Numbered from the stretch's first letter, positions 53,926 through 62,735 are shown. The stretch is 64,000 nucleotides of DNA from Pannonibacter sp. XCT-53 (GCF_009915765.1 NZ_JAABLQ010000001.1:2790001-2854000), one strand, 5' to 3'. The notes: generated by a model not told the origin, from the sequence alone. Program-made: numbers and translations.

Positions 53926-55293
53926 ATGGCTGGAAATCTGACACTCGACGCCCTGAAACTGGCCGCCGCAGAGGGCAGGATCGACACCGTGCTGGCCTGC
54001 ATCGTCGACATGCAGGGCCGGCTCATGGGCAAGCGCTTCCATGTGCAGCACTTCCTCACCAGCGCGCATGAGGAAACCCACTGCTGCAACTATCTCCTGG
54101 CAACGGATCTGGAGATGTACACGGTCGCCGGCTATGCGGCGACGAGCTGGGCCGGCGGCTATGGCGACTATGTGATGAAGCCGGACCTCTCCACGCTGCG
54201 GCTGGTGCCCTGGCTCGAAGGCACCGCCATGGTGCTCTGCGACGTGCAGGACCATCACACCCATGCCGACGTGCCGCATTCGCCGCGCGCCCTGCTGAAG
54301 ACGCAGGTGGCGCGCCTCGATGCCCTCGGCCTGACCGCCATGATGGCGACCGAACTGGAGTTCTTCCTGTTCGCCAGGAGCTTCGACGAGATCCGCAAGT
54401 CCGGCTTCCGCGACCTGGAGCCGATCTCGGCCTATAACGAGGACTACCACATCCTGGCCACGACCAAGGAAGAGCATGTGATGCGCCCGCTGCGCAACCA
54501 TCTCTACGCCGCCGGCATCCCGGTGGAGAACACCAAGGGCGAGGCCGAGGCCGGTCAGGAAGAACTCAACATCCGCTACGCCGATGCGCTGACCTGTGCC
54601 GACTATCACTCGATTGCCAAGCATGCGGTGAAGGAGATTGCCTGGCAGCACGGGCACGGCGTGACCTTCCTGCCCAAGTGGCACAAGGACCGCACCGGAT
54701 CCTCCGCCCACGTGCACCAGTCGCTGTGGACCAAGGACGGCAAGCCGGCCTTCTTCGACGCGTCCAAGCCGCATGGCATGTCGGACCTGATGCGCCAGTA
54801 CATGGCCGGGCTGATCAAGTATGCGCCGGACTACACCTATTTCCTGGCGCCCTACATCAACAGCTACAAGCGCTTCCAGAAGGGCACCTTCGCGCCGACG
54901 CGGATGGTGTGGTCGATCGACAACCGCACCGCCGGCTTCCGGCTCTGTGGCGAGGACACCAAGGGCGTGCGCGTCGAATGCCGCATTGGCGGCTCCGACC
55001 TCAATCCCTATCTGGCGCTTGCCGTGCAGATCGCGGCCGGCCTGCGCGGCATCGAGGAGAAGCTGGACCTGGCCCCGGCCATGACCGGCGACCTCTACGA
55101 GGCCCAGAAGACGCCGCAGATCCCGCGCAACCTGCGCGATGCGCTGTCGGCGCTGAATGCCTCGTCCATGCTGCGCGAGGCCTTCGGCGACAAGGTGGTT
55201 GACCATTACCTGCGCGCAGGCGAATGGGAGCAGGAGGAATTCGACCGCGTGGTGACCGATTACGAGATTGCCCGCGGATTTGAACGCGCCTGA
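53926..55293 (+). CDS. Glutamine synthetase family ligase of the TRAP cluster
   Basis: The 455-residue ligase has the glutamine synthetase fold: IVDMQGRLMGKRFHVQHFL in the N-terminal domain, ATELEFFLFA (metal glutamate), KGEAEAGQEELNIRYADAL, GSSAHVHQSLWTKDG, YINSYKRFQKGTFAPTRMVWSIDNRTAGFRL and VRVECRIGGSDLNPYL. The APGQ segment of true glutamine synthetases reads EAGQE. This suggests an amine acceptor other than ammonia, as in gamma-glutamylmethylamide or gamma-glutamylpolyamine synthetases. It is clearly different from the two polyamine-cluster ligases. Genes for aldehyde and alcohol dehydrogenases follow. Confidence 0.85.
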   Translation: MAGNLTLDALKLAAAEGRIDTVLACIVDMQGRLMGKRFHVQHFLTSAHEETHCCNYLLATDLEMYTVAGYAATSWAGGYGDYVMKPDLSTLRLVPWLEGTAMVLCDVQDHHTHADVPHSPRALLKTQVARLDALGLTAMMATELEFFLFARSFDEIRKSGFRDLEPISAYNEDYHILATTKEEHVMRPLRNHLYAAGIPVENTKGEAEAGQEELNIRYADALTCADYHSIAKHAVKEIAWQHGHGVTFLPKWHKDRTGSSAHVHQSLWTKDGKPAFFDASKPHGMSDLMRQYMAGLIKYAPDYTYFLAPYINSYKRFQKGTFAPTRMVWSIDNRTAGFRLCGEDTKGVRVECRIGGSDLNPYLALAVQIAAGLRGIEEKLDLAPAMTGDLYEAQKTPQIPRNLRDALSALNASSMLREAFGDKVVDHYLRAGEWEQEEFDRVVTDYEIARGFERA

Positions 55294-55342
55294 GAGTGGC
55301 GGCCCGGCGGACCCGGGCCAGCCGCCTCGGGGCCCCATGCAG

Positions 55343-55367
55343 CCGCCGGCACCCGGCGGTGTTTTTT
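55343..55367 (+). terminator. Terminator/attenuator directly before the aldehyde dehydrogenase start
   Basis: CCGCCGG (55343-55349), loop CAC, CCGGCGG (55353-55359), then TG and six T. It ends 12 bp before the next ATG and touches its ribosome-binding site GAAGGTG, so read-through is controlled there. Confidence 0.75.
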
Positions 55368-55378
55368 GAAGGTGACCC

Positions 55379-56767
55379 ATGTCGGACACGATCAAACTCA
55401 TCTCGCCGGTCGACGGATCGGTCTATGCGGAACGCGCGGCGCTGGACGCCGTCGCCGTCGAGCGGGTGGTGACAGCCGCCCGCACCGCCCAGACCGGCTG
55501 GGCCGCGACCCCGCTTGCCACCCGCATCGACTACTGCCTGAAGGCGCTGGACGCGCTGCTGGCGATGAACGACGACATCGTGACGGAACTGGCCTGGCAG
55601 ATGGGCCGGCCGGTGCGCTACGGCGGCGAGAAGGGCGGCCTGGCGGAGCGGACCCGGTACATGGCGAGCATCGCCGAGACGGCCCTCGCCAACATCGAGC
55701 GCCATGACCGCCCGGGCTTCAAGCGCTACCTGAAGATGGAGCCGCTCGGCATCGTCATGGTCATCGCGCCGTGGAACTATCCCTACATGACGGCCGGCAA
55801 CGCGATCTTCCCGGCGCTGATGGCGGGCAACGTGGTCATCCTCAAGCATGCGGCGCAGACGCTGCTCGTCGGCGAACGCTATGCCGCTGCCTTCGAGAAG
55901 GCCGGCCTGCCGAAGGGCGTGTTCCAGAACATCGTCCTGACGCATGAGGGCACCGAGGCGCTGCTCGGCTCCGGCGCCATCGACCATGTCAACTTCACCG
56001 GCTCGGTTGCCGGCGGCAAGGCCATCGAGCGGGCGCTGGCGGGCACCTTCGCCACCATGGGTCTCGAGCTCGGCGGCAAGGACCCGGCCCTGGTGCGCGC
56101 CGATGCCGATCTGGACTACGCGATCGCCAATCTCGTCGACGGCGCGTTCTTCAATTCCGGCCAGTGCTGCTGCGGCATCGAGCGCATCTATGTGCATGAA
56201 AGCCGCTACGACGCCTTTGTCGACGGCTTTGTCGCCCTGACGCGCGACTACAAGCTCGGCAATCCGCTCGATCCGGACACCACCATCGGTCCGATGGCGC
56301 AGACCCGCTTTGCCACCTGGGTGCGCGAGCAGACCGAGGAGGCGATCCGCAAGGGCGCCAGGGCCCACATCGACCTGTCCGCCTTCCCGATGGACAAGGC
56401 CGGCACGCCTTACCTCGCCCCGCAGGTGCTGACCAACGTCAATCACCAGATGTCGGTGATGCGCGAGGAAAGCTTCGGCCCGGTCGTCGGCATCATGAAG
56501 GTGAAGGACGACGCCGAGGCGATCCAGCTCATGAACGACAGCCCCTATGGCCTCACCGCGTCCATCTGGACCGAGGACGCCGAGGCCGCCGAAACGATCG
56601 GTCACCAGATCGACACCGGCACCGTGTTCATGAACCGCTGCGACTACGTGGATCCGGGCCTTGTCTGGACCGGCGTGAAGGACACCGGCAAGGGCGCCGC
56701 CCTGTCGGAAATCGGCTTCGCCAACCTGACGCGCCCGAAGTCCTACCACCTGCGTCTCGAGCACTGA
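55379..56767 (+). CDS. Aldehyde dehydrogenase of the TRAP cluster
   Basis: The 462-residue NAD(P)-dependent aldehyde dehydrogenase has its catalytic cysteine in FNSGQCCCGIERIYVHE (three cysteines in a row), its glutamate in LELGGKDPALV and the GIVMVIAPWNYPYMTAGNAIFPALMAGN cofactor loop. In this cluster the natural substrate would be an aldehyde made by the iron alcohol dehydrogenase encoded next, perhaps still attached to glutamate (as for PuuC in the putrescine pathway). It is only distantly similar to the aldehyde dehydrogenase encoded at 35-36 kb. Confidence 0.9.
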   Translation: MSDTIKLISPVDGSVYAERAALDAVAVERVVTAARTAQTGWAATPLATRIDYCLKALDALLAMNDDIVTELAWQMGRPVRYGGEKGGLAERTRYMASIAETALANIERHDRPGFKRYLKMEPLGIVMVIAPWNYPYMTAGNAIFPALMAGNVVILKHAAQTLLVGERYAAAFEKAGLPKGVFQNIVLTHEGTEALLGSGAIDHVNFTGSVAGGKAIERALAGTFATMGLELGGKDPALVRADADLDYAIANLVDGAFFNSGQCCCGIERIYVHESRYDAFVDGFVALTRDYKLGNPLDPDTTIGPMAQTRFATWVREQTEEAIRKGARAHIDLSAFPMDKAGTPYLAPQVLTNVNHQMSVMREESFGPVVGIMKVKDDAEAIQLMNDSPYGLTASIWTEDAEAAETIGHQIDTGTVFMNRCDYVDPGLVWTGVKDTGKGAALSEIGFANLTRPKSYHLRLEH

Positions 56768-56834
56768 GATTGAAACCCGCCTGCTCCCCCGCCGCATCGC
56801 AAAGGGGAGCAGGCAAGCGAACCGGAGCTGCCCC

Positions 56835-56889
56835 GCGACTGGCCTGCGACTGACTTGCGACTGGCTTGCGACTGGCCTGCGACTGGCCT
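56835..56889. repeat. Five-copy 11-bp tandem repeat
   Basis: The unit GCGACTGGCCT is repeated from 56835, 56846, 56857, 56868 and 56879 with few changes, and ends in GCTGGCC. It lies between the aldehyde and alcohol dehydrogenase genes. The period of 11 bp rules out a coding repeat and would place units on nearly the same face of the helix. Confidence 0.88.
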
Positions 56890-56900
56890 GCTGGCCGCAG

Positions 56901-56940
56901 CGCCCTCTCCCCCCTGAGGGGGGAGAGGGGGTGAGGCGCT
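56901..56940. repeat. Solo palindrome related to the structured element
   Basis: CCCTCTCCCCCC (56903-56914), TGA, GGGGGGAGAGGG (56918-56929) is a perfect 12+12 bp palindrome with AGCGCC/GGCGCT outer arms. It resembles one end of the elements at 39.1 and 45.2 kb. Confidence 0.75.
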
Positions 56941-57062
56941 GCCAGTTGCCCGGGATGAGCCAAGCTTCAAGGGACAATGGGATGGCAACGCCCGACCTGT
57001 CCCCCATGCAACACCCTTCACCGCGTTGACCCCGACGCACCAACTGACTGAAAGCCCGACCC

Positions 57063-58226
57063 ATGACTGCCCTTCCGTCCGTGAACTGGTCCTATCCCAC
57101 CGCCGTGCGCTTCGGCGCGGGCCGCATCAAGGAACTGCCTGCCGTCGTCAAGCTCGCCGGCATGAAGCGCCCACTGCTGGTCACCGATCCCGGCCTTGCG
57201 AAGCTGCCGATGATCGCCGACATGGTCGCCCTGCTGAAGGCCGAGGACATCGACTGCGCCGTCTTCTCCGACGTCAAGCCGAACCCGGTCGACAGCAACA
57301 TTTCCGCAGGCGTTGCCGCCTACAAGGCCGGCAGCCATGACGGCGTGCTGGCGGTTGGCGGCGGCTCCGGCCTCGATGCCGGCAAGCTGATTGCCTTCAT
57401 GTCCGGCCAGACCCGCCCGATCTGGGACTTCGAGGACATCGGCGACTGGTACACCCGCGCCGATCCGGCCGGCATTGCCCCGATCGTCGCCGTGCCGACC
57501 ACGGCCGGCACCGGCTCGGAAGTCGGCCGCGCCGGCGTCGTCACCAACGAGGCGACCCACACCAAGAAGGTGATCTTCCACCCGAAGATGCTGCCGGCCT
57601 ATGTCATCTGCGATCCGGAACTGACCACCGGCATGCCGCGCATGATCACCGTCGGCACCGGTATGGACGCCCTCGCCCACTGCCTGGAGGCGCTGTGCTC
57701 GCCGTTCTACCACCCGATGTCGGAAGGCATCGCGGTCGAAGGCGCGCGTCTGGCGATCCACAACCTGCCGATCGTCGCCGCCAACGGCTCCGACCTTCTG
57801 GCGCGTGGCCACATGATGAGCGCGGGCGCCATGGGGGCCGTTGCCTTCCAGAAGGGGCTCGGCGCCATCCACGCCCTGTCCCACCCGGTCGGCGCGCTCT
57901 ATGACACGCACCACGGCATGACCAATGCCGTGTTCATGCCCTATGTGCTGAAGTTCAACCGCCCGGCCATCGAGGCCAAGATCGAGCGTCTGGCGGCCTT
58001 CTGCGGCATCGCCGGCGGCTTCGACGGTTTCCAGGCGCATATCCTGAAGATGCGCTCCGACCTCGGCGTGCCGCACACCATCGGCGGCCTCGGCGTCGAC
58101 GGCGCCAAGCGCGACCTGATCGCCGACATGGCCATCGTCGACCCGACCGCCGGCGGCAACCCGGTCGAACTGACCCGCGACGCGGCGCTGTCGATCTTCG
58201 ACGCGGCGCTCGAAGGCAAGCTCTGA
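57063..58226 (+). CDS. Iron-containing alcohol dehydrogenase
   Basis: The 387-residue group III (iron-dependent) dehydrogenase has the nucleotide-binding GGGSGLDAGKLIAF and VPTTAGTGSEVGRAGVV. The metal-ligand blocks are ALAHCLEALCSPFYHPMSEGIAVEG and GAIHALSHPVGALYDTHHGMTNAVFMPYVL. These enzymes oxidise primary alcohols or reduce aldehydes with NAD(P). The gene order ligase, aldehyde dehydrogenase, alcohol dehydrogenase suggests oxidation of an amino-alcohol derivative to an acid in two steps. The ribosome-binding site (actgaaagcccgacc) is weak. Confidence 0.9.
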   Translation: MTALPSVNWSYPTAVRFGAGRIKELPAVVKLAGMKRPLLVTDPGLAKLPMIADMVALLKAEDIDCAVFSDVKPNPVDSNISAGVAAYKAGSHDGVLAVGGGSGLDAGKLIAFMSGQTRPIWDFEDIGDWYTRADPAGIAPIVAVPTTAGTGSEVGRAGVVTNEATHTKKVIFHPKMLPAYVICDPELTTGMPRMITVGTGMDALAHCLEALCSPFYHPMSEGIAVEGARLAIHNLPIVAANGSDLLARGHMMSAGAMGAVAFQKGLGAIHALSHPVGALYDTHHGMTNAVFMPYVLKFNRPAIEAKIERLAAFCGIAGGFDGFQAHILKMRSDLGVPHTIGGLGVDGAKRDLIADMAIVDPTAGGNPVELTRDAALSIFDAALEGKL

Positions 58227-58253
58227 TCCGGCAACACCGGACCGGGGGACCTG

Positions 58254-58283
58254 AACGGCCGGGCCTTGCGCCCGGCCGTTTGC
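58254..58283 (+). terminator. Terminator-like hairpin after the alcohol dehydrogenase gene
   Basis: AACGGCCGGGC (58254-58264) and GCCCGGCCGTT (58270-58280) form an 11-bp stem with loop CTTGC, followed by TGCGTT. Confidence 0.7.
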
Positions 58284-58420
58284 GTTGCCGGAGGCCGGCC
58301 TGAGACGACGCCGCACGGCTTCGCAATGCACCCTGTTTGTTTTGTCAGGGCATCTGGCCAAACCCGCCTGCAGGTGGTTAACCTTGGCCCTGCAACCGCG
58401 AAGACGGGGAGGTCACCAGC

Positions 58421-59503
58421 ATGCAACGACGCGAGTTCCTGAAAGCAGCCGCCGTCACGGCCGCCGCAAGCCCGGTGCTGGCCGCACCGGCCCTCGCCCA
58501 GGCGACCCTCAATCTCAAGCTGGTCGGCGGCTTCCCGCGCGGCTTTCCCGGCGTCGGCACCGGCGCGGAAAAGCTCGCCCGGCGCATCGAGGGCATGAGC
58601 GACGGCAAGGTGAAGATCACCTATTACGGCGGCGGCGAGCTGGTGCCCCCCTTCGAGGTGTTCTCGGCCGTGTCCAGCGGTGCCGCCGACATGGGGCACA
58701 CGGCGCCCTACTTCCATGTCGGCAAGGTCCGCTCGGCCATGTATTTCACCACCGTGCCCTATGGTCTCGACCAGACGGAGCTGTCGGGCTGGATTGCCTT
58801 CGGCGGCGGGCAGGCCCTCTGGGACGAAGCTTATGCCCCCTTCGGCGTGAAGTCCTTCTATGCCGGGGGCTCCGGCGCGCAGGCCGGCGGCTGGTTCAAG
58901 AAGCCGATCGAGAAGCTGGATGACCTCGCCGGTCTCAAGATGCGCATCGCCGGCCTTGGCGGCGACGTCATGCGCAAGCTGGGCGTCAACACGGTGCTGA
59001 CCCCGCCGCCGGAAATCTACCAGGCGCTGCAGTCCGGGGTGGTCGATGCCGCGGAGTTCGTCGGGCCCTGGAACGATGTGGCGCTCGGCCTCTACAAGGT
59101 TGCGCCCTACTACTACCTGCCGGCATTCCACGAGCCGGGACCGGCGCTGGAAATGCTGGTGAACCAGACCGTCTGGGGCAACCTCTCGCCGACGCTGCAG
59201 GCGATCTTCGCCAGTGCCGCCAAGGCGCAGGCCGAGGAGACGATTGCCGAGTTCCGCTACAACAACACGCGGGTGCTGGCCGACCTGACGAGCAAGGGCG
59301 CCAAGGTCTCCGCCTTCCCCGACGACGTGGTGGCGGCGCTCGGCAAGGCCTCGCGCGAGGTGCTCGACGCCTTCCCCAAGGGCGATCCGATGGCAGAGAA
59401 GATCCACGGCGCGTATGTGGACTACATCCGCCTGTGTGCGGCCTATACCTCGGCGATGGAGGGCCGCATGTACCGCGACCGTTCCGCGGTCTGGGGCGTG
59501 TGA
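58421..59503 (+). CDS. Second TRAP transporter periplasmic binding protein (DctP/TakP-like)
   Basis: The 360-residue precursor has the Tat-type start QRREFLKAAAVTAAASPVLAAPALAQA. The mature part shows NLKLVGGFPRGFPGVGTGAEKLARRIEGMSDGKVKITYYGGGELVPPFEVF and the binding-site block AGLKMRIAGLGGDVMRKLGVN. Then comes QSGVVDAAEFVGPWNDVALGLYKVAPYYY, as in the DctP/TakP proteins for 2-oxoacids. No permease genes adjoin it, so it may share the DctQM permease encoded 6-7 kb upstream or be expressed separately with the P1 peptidase. Confidence 0.88.
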   Translation: MQRREFLKAAAVTAAASPVLAAPALAQATLNLKLVGGFPRGFPGVGTGAEKLARRIEGMSDGKVKITYYGGGELVPPFEVFSAVSSGAADMGHTAPYFHVGKVRSAMYFTTVPYGLDQTELSGWIAFGGGQALWDEAYAPFGVKSFYAGGSGAQAGGWFKKPIEKLDDLAGLKMRIAGLGGDVMRKLGVNTVLTPPPEIYQALQSGVVDAAEFVGPWNDVALGLYKVAPYYYLPAFHEPGPALEMLVNQTVWGNLSPTLQAIFASAAKAQAEETIAEFRYNNTRVLADLTSKGAKVSAFPDDVVAALGKASREVLDAFPKGDPMAEKIHGAYVDYIRLCAAYTSAMEGRMYRDRSAVWGV

Positions 59504-59585
59504 GGCGCGCAGCAGATCCGATCGGGGGGCGGCGGGATGTCCGGCCTCCCGTCGCCTGTCCTGTCCGTGCAGACTGGAACCGACC

Positions 59586-60719
59586 ATGTCCGACCCATTC
59601 GCTCTAGACGCTGGCGTTCGAGACGCTGGCCCTCGAGACGTCGGCCCTCGAGACGCCGGCCTTCAAGACGCTGGCCTTCATGGCGCTGGCCGCCCGCGCC
59701 TGCGCGACCTCGGCCGCGCCATCGGGCGCTTTGCCCCCGGCCCCCTGAACGCGATCACCGATGTGGCCGGTGTGCGGGTCGGGCATGTGACGCTGATCGA
59801 GGGGGAGCGGATCCGCACCGGCGCGACCGCGATCCTGCCGCATGGCGGCAACGTGTTTCAGGACAAGGTCCCGGCGGGCTTCGCGGTGCTGAACGGGTTC
59901 GGCAAGTTTGCCGGATCGACGCAGATCGCGGAACTGGGGGAACTGGAGAGCCCGATCGTGCTCACCAACACCCTGGCCACAGGCCGGGCCATCGAGGCGA
60001 TCCATGCCCATGTGCTGGCCCAGCCGGGCAACGAGCGCGTCGTGTCGATCAACGCGGTGGTGGGCGAGACCAACGACAGCCGCCTCAACGACATCCGCGC
60101 CGGACGACCGACCGTGGCGGAGATCGGTGCGGCCCTCGCGGCCGCCCGCGAAGGGCCGGTGGCGGAGGGCGCCGTCGGGGCCGGCACGGGCACCGTTGCC
60201 TTTGGCCTGAAGGGCGGGATCGGGACCGCGTCGCGCCGGGTGCCGCTCGGCGGTGCGGGCGAGGCGATGCTCGGGGTGCTCGTGCAGGCAAACTATGGCG
60301 GCAGCCTGCGCGTCGACGGCGTGCTGGTGGACACCCGCGCCACGGCAGACGCGGACGGGTCGATTGTTCTCATCCTGGCAACGGACGCTGCCCTTTGTCC
60401 GCGCAACCTGACGCGGCTGGCGACGCGCAGCTTTGGCGGCCTGGCCCGCACGGGCGCGGCCCTGTCCAACGGATCCGGCGACTATGCGCTGGCCTTCTCG
60501 ACGGCCGGGTGCCTGCGCCTGACACCGGGGCGCCGGGCCGGCACGGCCCCGTTCGGCGGGCTGGGCAATGACCGGATCTCGCCGCTGTTCGAGGCCGCCA
60601 TCGAGGCGGCCGAAGAGGCGATCGTCAACGCGCTGCTGGCGGCTGGCAGCCTGGAGGGCTTCGATGCGGGACGCATGAGGCCCTCCCGGTTTGAAGGACT
60701 GGTGCTGCCGGCTGTCTGA
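59586..60719 (+). CDS. P1/S58 family peptidase (DmpA/BapA-like, self-processing aminopeptidase)
   Basis: The 377-residue Ntn-hydrolase-fold protein matches the DmpA/BapA family. The conserved blocks are RFAPGPLNAITDVAGVRVGHVTL, NAVVGETNDSRLNDIRAG and GAGTGTVAFGLKGGIGTASR, then the processing/nucleophile site DGSIVLILATDAALCPRNLTRLA (likely serine 259). Family members cleave themselves and then remove N-terminal residues from peptides, amides or beta-peptides. The N-terminus is odd: about 30 residues of DAGxx pentapeptides encoded by a 15-bp tandem repeat. It follows the second TRAP binding-protein gene by 82 bp and may hydrolyse the imported or pathway amide (inference). Confidence 0.88.
   Translation: MSDPFALDAGVRDAGPRDVGPRDAGLQDAGLHGAGRPRLRDLGRAIGRFAPGPLNAITDVAGVRVGHVTLIEGERIRTGATAILPHGGNVFQDKVPAGFAVLNGFGKFAGSTQIAELGELESPIVLTNTLATGRAIEAIHAHVLAQPGNERVVSINAVVGETNDSRLNDIRAGRPTVAEIGAALAAAREGPVAEGAVGAGTGTVAFGLKGGIGTASRRVPLGGAGEAMLGVLVQANYGGSLRVDGVLVDTRATADADGSIVLILATDAALCPRNLTRLATRSFGGLARTGAALSNGSGDYALAFSTAGCLRLTPGRRAGTAPFGGLGNDRISPLFEAAIEAAEEAIVNALLAAGSLEGFDAGRMRPSRFEGLVLPAV
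59607..59696. repeat. Six-copy 15-bp tandem repeat coding for DAGxx pentapeptides
   Basis: Units of exactly 15 bp start at 59607, 59622, 59637, 59652, 59667 and 59682, for example GACGCTGGCCCTCGA. In frame they encode DAGVR, DAGPR, DVGPR, DAGLQ, DAGLH and GAGRP, just after the first residues of the P1 peptidase. Confidence 0.92.
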
Positions 60720-60890
60720 GTGGAGGCGAACGGACGAGGTCGGCCGGGCTGCCGACACCTGTCCCCTCCCGACGAGGTCAGGGCCCTGCATTGCCTGGAT
60801 GGATCGAGAAGCCTCTCCGCGCCCCTCTCCCTCATGGGGAGAAGGACTGAGCGGCACAGACCCTCGTTCAAAGGCGCTTTTCGGGCGTCA

Positions 60891-61298
60891 TCACCCGGTG
60901 ATGGCGAGATACAGGCTCGTCAGCGCGGTCGCTGCGATGACGCCGAAGGTCGCGATCATGCCCGCCATGCGGAACTTGAGGTTTTCCGCAACCTGCGAGA
61001 CGCCATAGGCATGGCTGAGACGACCGGCCAGCAGCACCGCGCCATAGCCATGCAGCAGCGCAAAGGGAGCCCCCTGCAGCTCGCACAGGGCAAGCAGCAG
61101 CAGCGCGAAGGGGACATATTCGGCAAAGTTCGCATGCACGCGCACGCGCCGCGTCAGGTCGGCATCGCCGCCATGCCCGAGGGCGACGCGGGCCTGGTTG
61201 CGCCGCGCGATGACGCGATAGGACAGGAACAGGAACAGCAATGCCAGCAGGGCCGCATAAACCGGCGTGACCATCAGGAGCAGGGCGAGCGAATCCAA
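60891..61298 (-). CDS. MAPEG family membrane protein
   Basis: The 135-residue protein has four hydrophobic helices and the MAPEG pattern: RRNQARVALGHGG-DADLTRRVRVHANFAEYVPFALLLLALCELQG, then LLHGYGAVLLAGRLSHAYGV. Eukaryotic relatives are membrane glutathione transferases or leukotriene synthases; bacterial members are poorly characterised. The start is taken as TTG 61298 because GGAGG lies five bases upstream; no ATG is well placed. It follows the serine dehydratase gene with a 54-bp gap on the same strand. Confidence 0.82.
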   Translation of the reverse strand: MDSLALLLMVTPVYAALLALLFLFLSYRVIARRNQARVALGHGGDADLTRRVRVHANFAEYVPFALLLLALCELQGAPFALLHGYGAVLLAGRLSHAYGVSQVAENLKFRMAGMIATFGVIAATALTSLYLAITG

Positions 61299-61352
61299 GA
61301 AAACCTCCGGGGGCAATGACTGTCGTCAGAAATCAGGCGACGGGCCGTCGTC

Positions 61353-62735
61353 TCAGCATTCGACGATATTCACCGCAAGCCCTCCGGTCGAGGTCTCCTT
61401 GTATTTTTCCGTCATGTCCAGTCCGGTCTGGCGCATGGTCTCGATGCAGCCGTCCAGCGGCACGAAATGGGTGCCATCCCCGCGCAGGGCGAGCGAGGCG
61501 GCCGTCACCGCCTTGACGGCGCCGACCGCGTTGCGTTCGATGCAGGGCACCTGCACCAGCCCGGCGATGGGGTCGCAGGTCATGCCGAGATGGTGCTCGA
61601 GCGCGATCTCGGCCGCGTTCTCGATCTGCTCGTTGGTGCCACCGAGCGCGGCGCAGAGGCCGGCGGCAGCCATGGCCGAGGCCGAGCCGACCTCGCCCTG
61701 GCAGCCCACCTCCGCGCCGGAAATCGAGGCGTTGGCCTTGATGATGCCGCCGATGGCGGCTGCGGTCAGCAGGAAGGTGCGGATGCCGGCCTGGTTGGCG
61801 TCGGGGCAATGGTCGAGGTAGTAGCGGATCACCGCCGGGATGACGCCGGCCGCGCCGTTGGTCGGGGCGGTCACCACCCGGCCGCCGGCGGCATTCTCCT
61901 CGTTGACCGCCATGGCATAGACGCCGAGCCAGTCCATCACCGTGTGCTTGAAGGGCGAATTGTTGCCCTGGTCGGCCAGCAGCTTCTCGTGGATGCCACG
62001 GGCCCGGCGCTTCACCTTCAGCCGCCCCGGCAGGATGCCGTCCTGCTTCAGGCCACGGTTGATGCAGCCGTCCATCGCCGCCCAGATCCGGTCGAGCCCG
62101 GCCTCGACCTCGTCGTCGGGACGGGCGGCGCACTCATTGGCCCATTTCATCTGTGCAATGGTCAGGCCGGAGGCCTTGCCCATCTCCAGCATGGTGGCCG
62201 CATTGGGGAAGGGATAGGGCACATCCTGCTGCGCCAGTTCGTTGCCGCCGCTGCGGCTCTGGCCGATCTCGTCGGCGCTGGCGATGAAGCCGCCGCCGAT
62301 GGAATAGAGAACCAGCTCCGACAGGACCGCGCCGGCGGCGTCGAGCAGCTGGAACACCATGCCGTTGGAATGCAGCGGCAGCGCCGGGCCGAAGTCGAAG
62401 ATCAGGTCCGTCTCGGGATCAAAGGAAAGCTGTGCGCCGCCCGGCGTGCGGATCTGCCGATCCCGCGCCAGGCGCTCCAGCATCGGCTCCACGTCCTCCG
62501 GGTCCATCTCGGCCGGCACGGCGCCCATCAGCCCGAGGAAAATGGCGCGGTCGGTGGCATGGCCCTTGCCGGTGAAAGCCAGCGATCCGTGCAGGCGCAC
62601 CTGGATGCGCGCGGCGCCCTCCGGCAGGGGCGTGATCGACGACAGGAACCGCGCGGCCGCAACCATGGGCCCGATCGTGTGGGAGCTCGAAGGGCCGATA
62701 CCGATCTTGAAGACGTCGAAGACGCTGATGAACAT
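61353..62735 (-). CDS. sdaA: L-serine dehydratase (iron-sulfur type, single chain)
   Basis: The 460-residue enzyme deaminates L-serine to pyruvate and ammonia. The N-terminal beta domain opens [24 protein letters not shown]. The catalytic domain has the 4Fe-4S cysteines in [17 protein letters not shown], in [20 protein letters not shown] and near the C-terminus (NIVEC). The C-terminal cysteine acts as a plug in the E. coli enzyme. The length matches the single-polypeptide SdaA/SdaB type. The start MFISVF at 62735 is the normal family N-terminus. Confidence 0.95.
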   Translation of the reverse strand: MFISVFDVFKIGIGPSSSHTIGPMVAAARFLSSITPLPEGAARIQVRLHGSLAFTGKGHATDRAIFLGLMGAVPAEMDPEDVEPMLERLARDRQIRTPGGAQLSFDPETDLIFDFGPALPLHSNGMVFQLLDAAGAVLSELVLYSIGGGFIASADEIGQSRSGGNELAQQDVPYPFPNAATMLEMGKASGLTIAQMKWANECAARPDDEVEAGLDRIWAAMDGCINRGLKQDGILPGRLKVKRRARGIHEKLLADQGNNSPFKHTVMDWLGVYAMAVNEENAAGGRVVTAPTNGAAGVIPAVIRYYLDHCPDANQAGIRTFLLTAAAIGGIIKANASISGAEVGCQGEVGSASAMAAAGLCAALGGTNEQIENAAEIALEHHLGMTCDPIAGLVQVPCIERNAVGAVKAVTAASLALRGDGTHFVPLDGCIETMRQTGLDMTEKYKETSTGGLAVNIVEC

